Shown: positions 1-7,174, counted from the first letter of the stretch. The stretch: 10,450 bases of DNA from Methanobrevibacter sp. (GCA_031261945.1 JAISIQ010000081.1:1-10450), one strand, 5' to 3'. The notes: generated by a model not told the origin, from the letters alone. Program-made: numbers and translations.

Positions 1-4
1 AAAA

Positions 5-1159
5 ATGCTTTATAGAGATTTAGGAGAAACTGGGGAAAAAATATCAATACTCGGATTTGGAGCTATGCGTTTTCCAACTATTAATCATAAAGCTAACCAA
101 ATCGATGAAAAACAAAGCACAGCTATGTTAGAATATGGAATTGATAATGGGATAAACTTTATTGATACTGCATATTCTTATCACAGTAGTGAACATGAAG
201 AAGGAGGGCAAAGTGAGCTATTTCTTGGTGAATTTTTATCTACTGGTTATAGAGATAAAGTATTGCTTTCAACTAAATTACCGAGCTGGTTAATTGAAAA
301 AAAAGAAGATATGGAATATTATTTCAATGAACAGCTCCAAAGACTTAATACAGATAAAATTGATCTTTATTTACTTCATTCTTTAAAAGAAGATTATTGG
401 AAAAACTTAACTAATCTTGATGTTTTTGAGTTTATGGATGATATACAAAATGATGGAAGCGTAAAATACATTGGATTTTCTTTCCATGATGAAGTTGAGC
501 TATTAGTAGATATATTAGATTCATATGATTGGGATGTTGTTTTTACTCAAATGAATTATTTAGATGAACATTATCAAAGTGGAATAACTGGACTACAATA
601 TTTATCAAGTATGAACCTTGGAAATGTAGTTATGGAGCCATTGAGAGGAGGAAAGCTAGCTGAAAATATTCCTTCTGATGTTCAAAATCTTTGGAATCAA
701 GCTTCAACTAAACGAAGTCCCATAGAATGGGCTTTTAGATATCTTTGGAATATGGAAGGAATCAGTTCAGTTCTTAGTGGAATGAGTTCTCTTGAACAAG
801 TTAAAGAAAATATAGCTATTGCAAATGAAGGTTACCCAAATAGCTTAACAGAAGAAGAAAAACAGCTAATAAAAGATGTAGCTATGACTTATAAGGAAAA
901 ACAGGACATTGCTTGTACCCAATGTGGTTATTGTATGCCTTGTCCTGAAAAAGTAGATATTCCTACTTGTTTTAAAGAATATAATATAGCTAAAATGTTA
1001 AATCATCCAGATGCAAGCTCAATGCAATACTTTACATTGCAAAATGAAGAAAATTTAGCTTCATCATGTACAGAATGTGGAAAGTGTGTGCCATTATGCC
1101 CACAAATGATAAATATACCAAAAGAGCTTAAAAAAGTAAAACAGCTATTTGGAAAGTAA
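5..1159 (+). CDS. Aldo/keto reductase with C-terminal 4Fe-4S ferredoxin-like domain
   Basis: A 384-residue protein. The first ~275 residues are an aldo/keto reductase TIM barrel. It opens with LGFGAMRFP near residue 16 and contains FIDTAYSY at 52-59. The family's catalytic tetrad is visible as D54, a tyrosine at 57 or 59, K91 and H125 (in LYLLHS). The C-terminal ~85 residues hold cysteines in iron-sulfur spacing: C304, C307, C310, C313 (followed by P) and then C355, C358, C361, C365 (followed by P). C322 lies between the two sets. This matches the known archaeal and clostridial family of oxidoreductases that join the barrel to a ferredoxin-like module; the physiological substrate is not known to me. 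Two [4Fe-4S] clusters and a ferredoxin-linked soluble redox reaction are inferred. The ATG lies five bases from the window edge, so its ribosome binding site is not visible. Start and length agree with the family. No partner gene indicates a pathway. Confidence 0.92.
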   Translation: MLYRDLGETGEKISILGFGAMRFPTINHKANQIDEKQSTAMLEYGIDNGINFIDTAYSYHSSEHEEGGQSELFLGEFLSTGYRDKVLLSTKLPSWLIEKKEDMEYYFNEQLQRLNTDKIDLYLLHSLKEDYWKNLTNLDVFEFMDDIQNDGSVKYIGFSFHDEVELLVDILDSYDWDVVFTQMNYLDEHYQSGITGLQYLSSMNLGNVVMEPLRGGKLAENIPSDVQNLWNQASTKRSPIEWAFRYLWNMEGISSVLSGMSSLEQVKENIAIANEGYPNSLTEEEKQLIKDVAMTYKEKQDIACTQCGYCMPCPEKVDIPTCFKEYNIAKMLNHPDASSMQYFTLQNEENLASSCTECGKCVPLCPQMINIPKELKKVKQLFGK

Positions 1160-1169
1160 ATTAGAAACT

Positions 1170-1252
1170 AATTTAAAAATAATCTAAAAATAATTTAAAA
1201 TAATCTAAAGAAATTTAAAATAATTTAAAAATAATTTAAAGAAATTTAAAGG
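1170..1252. repeat. Phased A-tract degenerate tandem array
   Basis: The gap between the reductase and the E1-like gene consists of about eight degenerate units of the form AAT(T/C)TAAA(A)AT. Each is 9-11 bases long, 83 bases in all, for a mean period near 10.4 bases. Each unit carries a run of three to five A, so the runs fall on the same face of B-form DNA and intrinsic curvature is predicted. The last unit merges into the ribosome binding site AGGTGA (1250-1255) of the next gene. A TATA-like TTTAAAAAT occurs repeatedly, so a promoter could lie here but no single one stands out. Confidence 0.7.
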
Positions 1253-1259
1253 TGATTTT

Positions 1260-2012
1260 ATGCCTAACAGATACAAAGAAATGGGATATTGGGAAATTAT
1301 ATCAAGACAGATGAGTATAGTTACCAAAAATCAGCAAACACGTTTTAAAGATGCTAAAATAGCTATTATAGGTTGTGGGGGCATAGGCGGATCAGTTATT
1401 GAAATGTTAACCAGAATGGGTGTTGGAGAAATTAATATTGTAGATAAAGACTCATTTGATATGTCTAACTTAAATCGCCAACTTATGAGTGACTTAAGTG
1501 TTATTGGAAAGTCAAAAGCTGAAGTTACAAAAGAAAAAATACAAAAAACCAATCCTTATATTAAAATAAATGCTTTTAATGAAGAATTAAATGAAAATAA
1601 CATTGAAAAGATTATTGGAGATTGTGATATAGCTATTGATGCATTAGATAATCTGATAACAAGGGTTATGGTTAGCAGATATACGAAAAAAATAGCTATT
1701 CCCTTTGTTCATGGGGCTATCCATGGAACCAAAGGTCAATTAACAGTATTCACCCCAGAGACAAAATCATATGAAGAACTATTTTCTCTACCATCACAAG
1801 GAAAAAATCTTGATGATGAAGTCAAAGAAGAATTAAAATCAGTGAGTAGTGAAGTTCCTCCAGTAATTGGACCAATTCCAAATATTATTGGAGCATTAGA
1901 AGCTTTTGAAGCTTTTAAAATAATAACTGAAATAGGTAAAGTAACATTAGCTCCAAAAATCCTTAATATAGACTTATTAGATTTTGAATCTTTTAAAATA
2001 ATAGAATTATGA
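1260..2012 (+). CDS. ThiF/MoeB/HesA-family E1-like adenylyltransferase
   Basis: A 250-residue E1-like protein. Enzymes of this family adenylate the C-terminal glycine of a ubiquitin-like sulfur carrier (ThiS, MoaD) or a peptide. The nucleotide-binding loop is GCGGIGG at 38-44. It is followed by the acidic pair D62/D64, the NLNRQ motif at 70-74, K86, and DALDN at 127-131, where D130 matches the Mg/ATP aspartate of MoeB. A C-terminal helix-like segment near GALEAFEAFK (211-220) also matches the family. The only cysteines are C39 and C122. The two CxxC zinc pairs of MoeB are missing, and the usual catalytic cysteine position aligns by eye with S197. The protein may therefore adenylate without forming a thioester, or act on an unusual partner. 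AGGTGA at 1250-1255 supports the ATG at 1260. No ThiS/MoaD-like gene lies beside it, so I assign no thiF, moeB or hesA name. TGA overlaps a trivial downstream ATG. Confidence 0.88.
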   Translation: MPNRYKEMGYWEIISRQMSIVTKNQQTRFKDAKIAIIGCGGIGGSVIEMLTRMGVGEINIVDKDSFDMSNLNRQLMSDLSVIGKSKAEVTKEKIQKTNPYIKINAFNEELNENNIEKIIGDCDIAIDALDNLITRVMVSRYTKKIAIPFVHGAIHGTKGQLTVFTPETKSYEELFSLPSQGKNLDDEVKEELKSVSSEVPPVIGPIPNIIGALEAFEAFKIITEIGKVTLAPKILNIDLLDFESFKIIEL

Positions 2013-2066
2013 CTAATAAACCCATTATAAGTATGTTTAATATTATTATAAGAACTATTAAAATTA

Positions 2067-2080
2067 GAAACATTTATAAA
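2067..2080 (+). promoter_or_regulatory. glnA promoter: BRE/TATA box
   Basis: TTTATAAA at 2073-2080 is a good archaeal TATA box, preceded by a purine-rich BRE-like stretch (AGAAAC). With the usual 25-27 base spacing, transcription would begin near 2100-2105, which puts the start at the right edge of the operator at 2090-2103. The leader before glnA would then be about 160 bases. The promoter is inferred from sequence only. Confidence 0.6.
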
Positions 2081-2089
2081 TGAGAAGTA

Positions 2090-2103
2090 GGAAATATACT
2101 TCC
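2090..2103 (+). promoter_or_regulatory. NrpR nitrogen operator (GGAA-N6-TTCC)
   Basis: The bases read GGAA ATATAC TTCC, an exact match to the GGAA-N6-TTCC operator known for NrpR in methanogens (nif and glnA promoters of Methanococcus maripaludis). It stands between the TATA box and the predicted transcription start, where bound repressor would block initiation. It stands out in sequence almost devoid of G and C. The nrpR gene lies just beyond glnA. Repression of glnA under nitrogen sufficiency, relieved by 2-oxoglutarate, is inferred from the family. Confidence 0.82.
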
Positions 2104-2108
2104 GACGA

Positions 2109-2131
2109 TGATTAAATTGAAAAATTAATCA
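2109..2131 (+). repeat. Inverted repeat in the glnA leader
   Basis: TGATTAA (2109-2115) and TTAATCA (2125-2131) form a perfect 7-bp inverted repeat with a 9-base spacer, just inside the predicted glnA leader. The pairing is A/U-rich and weak. It could be a small leader hairpin or chance in such AT-rich DNA. The rest of the leader (2132-2247) is A-rich, with no other structure I can support. Confidence 0.3.
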
Positions 2132-2249
2132 GAAAAATAAATAAAATAAATTGAAAAAGATATTCATAAAAATAAAAAATACATTAAAATGAATAAAAAT
2201 AAATTAAACTAAATAAATAAAAATTAAATAACTAAATAACTATAAAAAT

Positions 2250-2255
2250 GGAGAT
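2250..2255 (+). promoter_or_regulatory. Ribosome binding site deciding the glnA start
   Basis: GGAGAT at 2250-2255 lies 7 bases before the ATG at 2263, good spacing for a methanogen Shine-Dalgarno site. It overlaps an upstream in-frame ATG at 2248 that has only A/T-rich sequence before it. The start at 2263 is therefore preferred, giving a 442-residue enzyme rather than 447. Confidence 0.7.
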
Positions 2256-2262
2256 AGATTTA

Positions 2263-3591
2263 ATGGCCGATCTCATAGGAAACGTAATTCAGCAAATTAA
2301 GGATAAAGATATTAAATTTATAAGATTACAATTCGTAGATATAAATGGAATACCGAAAAGCATATCCGTTCCATTTGGAAGTGATGAAGACTTAGAAGAT
2401 ATGATTAAAGAAGGAATGTTGTTTGATGGTTCTTCAGTTGATGGATTTGTTGAAATACACGAAAGTGATCTTGTAATGAAACCAGATTTAAAAACTATGT
2501 CTCTTTTACCATGGAGACCAGAAGAATCTGGAGTATGTAGATTTATATGTGATATTTACACTCCTGAAGGAAAACCATTTGAAGGAGATCCTCGAAGTAC
2601 CTTGAAAAAATCCTTAGAAAAAATAAAAGATAAAGGATATAGTTATAATATTGGACCTGAGCCAGAATTCTTTATTGTAGATGAAGATGAAGAAGGAAAT
2701 CCAATACCTCATGATGATGCTAGCTATTTTGATGTTGAACCAACTGATAAAGGAACTAACTTCAGAAGAAAGCTTGTGGTTGATCTTGAAGAATTAGGAT
2801 TTGAAGTAGAAGCAAGTCACCACGAAGTAGCACCAGGTCAAAATGAAATCGCGTTTAAATTTGATAAAGCTCTTAAAACAGCTGATGCTGTTATAACATT
2901 TAAACAAGCTATTAAAGCTATTGTAGATAATATGGGTCATAAGGTAACATTTATGCCCAAACCATTCTTTGGAGTAAATGGTAGTGGAATGCATTGCCAC
3001 CAAAGTTTATTTAAAGGAGATAAGAACTTATTTTCAGATCCTGATAGTGAAACAGGGTTATCTCAAGATGCTTTATACTTTATGGGAGGTTTATTAAAAC
3101 ATTCTCCTGCATTATCTGCAGTTGTAGCCCCTACTGTGAATTCATATAAGCGACTTGTTCCAGGTTATGAAGCTCCAGTATACATTGCTTATGGGCTTAA
3201 AAACAGATCTGCATTGATTCGTATTCCTGCAGCACGTGGAAAAGGAACAAGAATTGAATATAGAAGTCCAGATCCATCTTGTAATCCATACCTTGCATTT
3301 GCAGCTATGTTAGAAGCTGGACTTGATGGATTAAAAAATAAAATTGATCCTGGAGATCCAACAGAATTTAATATATATAAGCTATCTAATGCTGAACTTG
3401 AAGAAAAAGGCATTAAAACATTACCTACAAGTTTATGGGAAGCTTATCATGCATTTGAGGAAAATGATGTTATTAAAAAAGGACTTGGATCTCACATAAG
3501 TGAAAAGTTCTTAGAATCTAAATACGCTGAATGGGATGAATATCGTATTCAAGTATTTGGATATGAACAGAAAAGATATATGGGACTTTAA
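2263..3591 (+). CDS. glnA: Glutamine synthetase, type I
   Basis: Cytosolic enzyme of ammonia assimilation (glutamate + NH3 + ATP to glutamine), normally a dodecamer. Counting from the ATG at 2263 it has 442 residues, the usual length of archaeal GSI-alpha enzymes. Visible landmarks are DGSSVDGF at 55-62, EPEFF at 133-137 with metal ligands E133 and E135, E188 and E195 of the active site, and NGSGMH at 239-244 with the metal-ligand H244. The [10 protein letters not shown] loop at 296-305 carries the flap glutamate E303. [19 protein letters not shown] at 325-343 completes the ATP/glutamate site. A tyrosine is present in NIYKLS (370-375), but the short length without the beta-type insertion suggests no adenylylation. 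Control is expected through NrpR at the operator 2090-2103. The nrpR gene follows 159 bases downstream on the same strand. The name is secure. Confidence 0.98.
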   Translation: MADLIGNVIQQIKDKDIKFIRLQFVDINGIPKSISVPFGSDEDLEDMIKEGMLFDGSSVDGFVEIHESDLVMKPDLKTMSLLPWRPEESGVCRFICDIYTPEGKPFEGDPRSTLKKSLEKIKDKGYSYNIGPEPEFFIVDEDEEGNPIPHDDASYFDVEPTDKGTNFRRKLVVDLEELGFEVEASHHEVAPGQNEIAFKFDKALKTADAVITFKQAIKAIVDNMGHKVTFMPKPFFGVNGSGMHCHQSLFKGDKNLFSDPDSETGLSQDALYFMGGLLKHSPALSAVVAPTVNSYKRLVPGYEAPVYIAYGLKNRSALIRIPAARGKGTRIEYRSPDPSCNPYLAFAAMLEAGLDGLKNKIDPGDPTEFNIYKLSNAELEEKGIKTLPTSLWEAYHAFEENDVIKKGLGSHISEKFLESKYAEWDEYRIQVFGYEQKRYMGL

Positions 3592-3706
3592 TTTAAATCC
3601 CATTTTCTATTTTATTTAAATTTATATTATAAAAATTTATATTAAAATTTATATTATAATATACAAATATAATAATATTATATTATATTTCTATTTTTCA
3701 TTATAA
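3592..3706 (+). terminator. glnA 3' region: T-rich tracts and ATTTATATTA repeats
   Basis: After the glnA stop, short T-rich tracts (for example TTTTCTATTTTATTT near 3603-3617) could end transcription in the archaeal way. They are followed by three near-copies of AAATTTATATTA between about 3618 and 3660. This part is almost purely A and T and holds many possible TATA boxes, so the nrpR promoter probably lies here, but I cannot choose one. Confidence 0.35.
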
Positions 3707-3730
3707 TAGCTATTTAATTAGAAATAGCTA
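3707..3730 (+). repeat. Perfect 9-bp inverted repeat before nrpR (possible operator)
   Basis: TAGCTATTT (3707-3715) and AAATAGCTA (3722-3730) are exact reverse complements separated by AATTAG. They end 20 bases before the nrpR start codon. The arrangement would suit a dimer-binding operator, or a hairpin near the ribosome binding site, for example for autoregulation. Each arm overlaps the AATAGCTATT word that is common through the window, so chance assembly from that word is possible. Confidence 0.5.
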
Positions 3731-3750
3731 AATTATTATAGGTTATTCTT

Positions 3751-5541
3751 ATGTCAGAATCCCAAGAAAAAATAATCGAGATTTTAAGGATATTAAATGA
3801 AGAAGATAAAGCTATTGGGGCTAAAGTTATAGCTAATGAACTAAATAATAAAGGTTATAATTTAGGTGAAAGAGCTGTTCGTTATCATATGAAAATCCTC
3901 GATGAGAAAGGATTTGCTGAACGAGTAGGATATTCTGGAAGAAAAATAACAAAACTTGGACAAGAAGAGCTTAAAAAAGGTCTTGTTTATAATCAAGTGG
4001 ATTTTATTTTCTCTAAATTTGAAGAAATGATATATCAAACAGATTTAGATTTGAAAACAGCTATTGGAAATGTAATTGTTAATACATCTAAAATAAATTT
4101 AGAAACAACTAAATATAATAAGCTTGAAGAATCTATGAAAGAAGTATTCAAAGCAGGTTTAGGTGTTAGTCCATTTATTAAAATAGAAAAAGGTAAAGAA
4201 AAAGAGCTATTTATAAAAACAATTTGTGGGACAACAATCGATGGAATGCTTTTATCTAATGGAATCCTTACATTACCCCTTTATGGAGGGCTTTTAAAAA
4301 TAAAAAATAATATTCCTCAAAGATTTACTGAATTAATATCCTATAAAAAGACATCAATCACCCCATTAGATGCATTTATAGCTGATGATGTGACTTCAGT
4401 AGTAGATGTTGTAAAAAAAGGCACAGGTATTATTCCGGCTAATTTTAGAGTTATTCCTTATGAAGGTCTTGAAAAAGCAAAAGAAATATTAGATAAAGCA
4501 TCTAAGATTGGAATAAATGGAGTAATTTCAATTGGAAAAAGTGGAAAAAGTGTTTTAGGAATTCCAGTAAATGAAGGAATGGTAGGAATAGCTATTGTAG
4601 GAGGAGTGGCTCCACTTTGTGCAGCTAAAGAATTAGGTTATGATATCGATATTAAATTAAGTGAAAAAATAGCTAAATTCGAAAATTTAACTCCAATAAT
4701 CAATCAAAAAAATAATTCAAATAGCTATCAAAACAAAATATTAAAAGGAAATACTGACTCTGCAAAAGAATTTACAAAACAAAAAGTTCCATTTTTAGCT
4801 TCAAAAGCTTGGAATCTTATACAAAAAGTAGATTTTGATATTAAATCAAGCCAAGGAAATTTAATAGCTAATATGTCTTATTTAGATGAAGAAGATTTAG
4901 ATGAAGCTATTAAAATAATGAAAAATAGCTATAAATCATTGAAAGATTATATGAATCCTTATTATAAAATAATAAACAATACTGAAACTAATAACAACAT
5001 AGATTCCAACAACACAAATCCTAATAACACAAGTTTCAGCAATACAGATTCCAATAAAATAGGAATAGCTACTATTTGTAGTTTATCTATTGATGGAATT
5101 CTAATAAACAATGGAATAATTTCTACTCCTAAATATGGAGGATTATTAGAACTTGGAAATAATCCTCAGTTTGTAGAGCTTATTTCATATAATGGATCAT
5201 CTATAGATCCTCATGAAATATTCATTCTGAAAAATATGACTTCAATTAAAGAAAAACAAAATCCTACGAAGATTCTTGCTTCAGTGAAAGAAATTCCATT
5301 AATAGCTAAAGAAAAAAGCCATGAAATTTTAGATAACTTATCAAAAATGGGCTTTCCAATATATAAAATAGGAAATCCTCGAGAAATAATATATAACGCT
5401 AAAGTAGATAGCTATAATTTTGGTGTTGTATCTGGTAGTGGATTAAATCCAATAGCTGCTATTAAAGAAGAAGGAATTGATGTTAATATTAAAGCTGTTC
5501 AAGGTACTATTTCTTTTGATGAAATGGAAACTTTAAACTAA
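3751..5541 (+). CDS. nrpR: Nitrogen transcriptional repressor NrpR
   Basis: A 596-residue DNA-binding repressor. Residues ~5-75 form a winged helix-turn-helix, with ERAVRYHMKILDEKGF at 40-55 as the likely recognition region. Two related NrpR regulatory domains (DUF128 family) follow, at about 84-315 and 346-592. The repeat is plain: TICGTTIDGMLLSNGI (158-172) and PLYGGLL (176-182) correspond to TICSLSIDGILINNGI (441-456) and PKYGGLL (460-466). In M. maripaludis the same one-HTH, two-domain layout binds GGAA-N6-TTCC and releases DNA when 2-oxoglutarate rises. A matching operator lies at 2090-2103. An N/K/S-rich linker spans 316-345, and an Asn/Thr/Ser-rich insertion at about 408-436 interrupts the second regulatory domain. 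The ATG at 3751 has only a weak AGGT ribosome binding site about 7 bases upstream, but the HTH begins at once, which supports this start. Confidence 0.95.
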   Translation: MSESQEKIIEILRILNEEDKAIGAKVIANELNNKGYNLGERAVRYHMKILDEKGFAERVGYSGRKITKLGQEELKKGLVYNQVDFIFSKFEEMIYQTDLDLKTAIGNVIVNTSKINLETTKYNKLEESMKEVFKAGLGVSPFIKIEKGKEKELFIKTICGTTIDGMLLSNGILTLPLYGGLLKIKNNIPQRFTELISYKKTSITPLDAFIADDVTSVVDVVKKGTGIIPANFRVIPYEGLEKAKEILDKASKIGINGVISIGKSGKSVLGIPVNEGMVGIAIVGGVAPLCAAKELGYDIDIKLSEKIAKFENLTPIINQKNNSNSYQNKILKGNTDSAKEFTKQKVPFLASKAWNLIQKVDFDIKSSQGNLIANMSYLDEEDLDEAIKIMKNSYKSLKDYMNPYYKIINNTETNNNIDSNNTNPNNTSFSNTDSNKIGIATICSLSIDGILINNGIISTPKYGGLLELGNNPQFVELISYNGSSIDPHEIFILKNMTSIKEKQNPTKILASVKEIPLIAKEKSHEILDNLSKMGFPIYKIGNPREIIYNAKVDSYNFGVVSGSGLNPIAAIKEEGIDVNIKAVQGTISFDEMETLN

Positions 5542-5570
5542 TATTTTAAATTAATTAATAGTTTTTATAT

Positions 5571-5609
5571 TTATTTTTTAATCTTATTTTTTAATCTTAT
5601 TTTTTAACT
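5571..5609 (+). terminator. Triple T6-tract terminator after nrpR
   Basis: Three tandem 13-base units of TTATTTTTTAATC (the third ends AAC) give three T6 runs within 39 bases, starting about 30 bases after the nrpR stop. Successive oligo-T runs on the coding strand are the known archaeal intrinsic termination signal. The repeat itself may have arisen by slippage. Beyond it, up to the modA promoter, lie only AT-rich sequence and a C/T-rich patch near 5690-5712. Confidence 0.55.
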
Positions 5610-5781
5610 TATTTTAATCATTATTTTTATCTATAAATATTACTTTTAAAGTTTAATACTAAAATTATTACTATTAGATCCTTATTTAACTCCCTCTCAT
5701 CTCATTATTCTCATATTAATAATATAAATAAAATTATCAAAATTAAAGAAAAAAATCAACAGAAAAAATCAAACCAAAACC

Positions 5782-5788
5782 TTTATAT
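5782..5788 (+). promoter_or_regulatory. modA promoter: TATA box
   Basis: TTTATAT at 5782-5788 follows a BRE-like CCAAAACC. Usual archaeal spacing puts the transcription start near 5808-5814, next to or inside the inverted repeat at 5813-5834, leaving a leader of about 60 bases before modA. Inferred from sequence only. Confidence 0.5.
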
Positions 5789-5812
5789 GTATTGAATGTA
5801 AAGATTATTACT

Positions 5813-5834
5813 ATCGATATTATTAGATTTCGAT
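5813..5834 (+). promoter_or_regulatory. ModE-like inverted repeat at the modA transcription start
   Basis: ATCGATAT and ATTTCGAT form an inverted repeat around a 6-base centre; the outer ATCGA/TCGAT arms pair perfectly. These are among the few G/C-containing bases in the region. The half-site resembles the ATCG-N-TAT half of bacterial ModE (Mo-box) sites, but the two halves are closer together here. Its position at the predicted transcription start suits a repressor of the importer responding to molybdate or tungstate. No modE-like gene is in the window, so the binding protein is unknown. Confidence 0.5.
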
Positions 5835-5872
5835 GCAAAATTATAGTGAAATACTAAAGGAGAATCAATAAA

Positions 5873-6676
5873 ATGAATAAAAATAGTAAAATAATAATTA
5901 TTATAGTTGCAATATTAGCTATTGCAGCTATTTCTGGATTATATCTAAGTGAATATCTTGGAACAAATGGTTCAGATGAAAAAGGGAGTATCGATATACT
6001 AGTTGGTGCAGGTTTTAGTAAAGTTGGTGCAGATCTTATAACAGAATTTAATAAAAAATATCCTAATATCAAAGTAAATGCTAAATATGGTGGAAGTGGA
6101 GAGCTATTTGCTACCCTTGAAACTCAAAAAAGTGGAGATGTCTTTTTACCCGCAGATTACAAATATATGGAAGATGCTATGAATAATGATTACATTGATA
6201 ATAGTACAGTTAAAAATATAACTAAAAATGTTCCTGTAATAATTGTAGAATCTGGAAATCCTAAAAATATCAATTCTCTTGAAGATATGGGAAAAGATGG
6301 AGTAAGAGTAGGCTTAGGTGAAAAAGACGGACCAGCTATTGGTAAAACTTCTGCTAAAATTCTTAAAAAAAACAATTTAACTGAAAAAATTGAAAAGAAT
6401 GTAGTGGTTACAAGTACAACTGTAAATCAGCTATTAACTTATCTTGTAACAGGTCAAGTTGATGCTACAATAATTTGGGAAGATATGACATTTTGGGAAG
6501 AAGGTAAAGGAAAAATTGATGTAGTAAAAATACCTGAAGATCAAAATATAATAAGTACAGTACCAGTTGGAATAACTAACTTTGTAGAAGATAGAGAATC
6601 TGCAGAAAAATTCCAAGAATTCATCACTTCAGAAGAAGGTAAAAAAATCTGGGAAAAATGGGGATTTGAAATATAA
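5873..6676 (+). CDS. modA: Molybdate/tungstate ABC transporter substrate-binding protein
   Basis: Extracytoplasmic binding protein of 267 residues that would capture molybdate or tungstate for the ModB-ModC importer. Residues ~7-25 are a hydrophobic helix followed by a Gly/Ser/Asp-rich linker. There is no cysteine in the protein, hence no lipobox, and an uncleaved N-terminal membrane anchor is likely. The family fold shows as GAGFSK (45-50), YGGSGEL (72-78), SGDVFLPADYKYM (87-99), VGLGEKDGPAIGK (146-158) and VDATIIWED (196-204). S49 and S75 lie where ModA proteins contact the oxyanion. Mo versus W preference cannot be read from the sequence. AAAGGAGAA at 5856-5864 is a strong ribosome binding site for the ATG at 5873. 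The permease and ATPase genes follow, though unusually far away. Confidence 0.87.
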   Translation: MNKNSKIIIIIVAILAIAAISGLYLSEYLGTNGSDEKGSIDILVGAGFSKVGADLITEFNKKYPNIKVNAKYGGSGELFATLETQKSGDVFLPADYKYMEDAMNNDYIDNSTVKNITKNVPVIIVESGNPKNINSLEDMGKDGVRVGLGEKDGPAIGKTSAKILKKNNLTEKIEKNVVVTSTTVNQLLTYLVTGQVDATIIWEDMTFWEEGKGKIDVVKIPEDQNIISTVPVGITNFVEDRESAEKFQEFITSEEGKKIWEKWGFEI

Positions 6677-6729
6677 TCCTTATTTTTCATTAATTAACAA
6701 GAATAATTAAGAATAATGACTAATAGTAG

Positions 6730-6868
6730 TATTAATACTAATATTAATATTAATAATCTCTCTAAATAATACATTTACTAAAATTACTAATGAGATTACT
6801 AATGATACAACTATTAATACTACTATTAATAACTATTAACACCCATATTATTAATACTAATATTAATA
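6730..6868 (+). repeat. Pair of 20-bp direct repeats
   Basis: A 20-base sequence beginning TATTAATACTAATA occurs at 6730-6749 and again at 6849-6868, 119 bases apart. Related ATTAATA words lie between the copies. Low complexity makes exact long matches easier, so this may reflect local duplication or slippage rather than function. Confidence 0.55.
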
Positions 6869-6972
6869 CTATATTGAATACTATAAAAAAAATATAAAAT
6901 TTTAATATTATTAAAATTATTATGAATTATTTAACTATTTATAATTATTATAATCATTTAAATTACATTAAT

Positions 6973-6993
6973 ATTATTATTATTATTATTATT
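6973..6993 (+). repeat. ATT trinucleotide microsatellite (7 copies)
   Basis: Seven consecutive ATT units run from 6973 to 6993. The following AGTAATAATATTAATATT can pair back on them, so the stretch could fold into an A/U hairpin. It has the form of a slippage-prone microsatellite. Confidence 0.7.
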
Positions 6994-7080
6994 AGTAATA
7001 ATATTAATATTATTAAAATTTATTATTATGATAATATTATAATTACTATAACTATTAAAATTATTAAAATTACTCAAATT

Positions 7081-7149
7081 TATAATCCTTATAATCCTTA
7101 TAATCCTTATAATCCTTATAATCCTTATAATCCTTGTAATCCTTATAAT
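7081..7149 (+). repeat. 9-bp tandem repeat array TATAATCCT
   Basis: Six perfect head-to-tail copies of TATAATCCT fill 7081-7134. A seventh has one A-to-G change (TGTAATCCT, 7135-7143), and a partial TATAAT follows (7144-7149). The 9-base unit keeps a reading frame (Tyr-Asn-Pro), but the surrounding frame does not look like a protein. The array ends about 120 bases before modB, next to its likely promoter, and would be expected to vary in copy number between strains. Confidence 0.95.
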
Positions 7150-7164
7150 TAATTAAAAAACATC

Positions 7165-7174
7165 ATATATAAAG
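7165..7174 (+). promoter_or_regulatory. Likely modB promoter TATA box
   Basis: ATATATAAAG at 7165-7174 is a good TATA-like sequence. It sits 96 bases before the modB start codon and just after the tandem array. A second candidate, TTTTTATATC, lies at 7195-7204. Either would give modBC its own transcript, as the 593-base gap after modA suggests. I cannot choose between them from sequence. Confidence 0.4.

Noticed and set aside
2009..2083. 24-codon frame whose ATG overlaps the stop of the E1-like gene (ATGA)
   Set aside because: It is very short, runs into the glnA TATA box and shows no protein-like pattern; the overlap is probably chance.
5690..5712. C/T-rich patch (CTC and TCTCAT words) between nrpR and modA, considered as a small RNA or triplex site
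   Set aside because: There is no promoter, hairpin or repeat structure strong enough to support a feature.
5542..5872. Search for an NrpR operator at modA
   Set aside because: No GGAA-N6-TTCC or one-mismatch version is seen; this stretch has almost no GG pairs.
6922..7152. 76-residue open frame ending in Tyr-Asn-Pro repeats
   Set aside because: It is the translation of an ATT microsatellite and a 9-bp tandem array. It is made of Ile, Asn and Tyr runs and has no convincing ribosome binding site.
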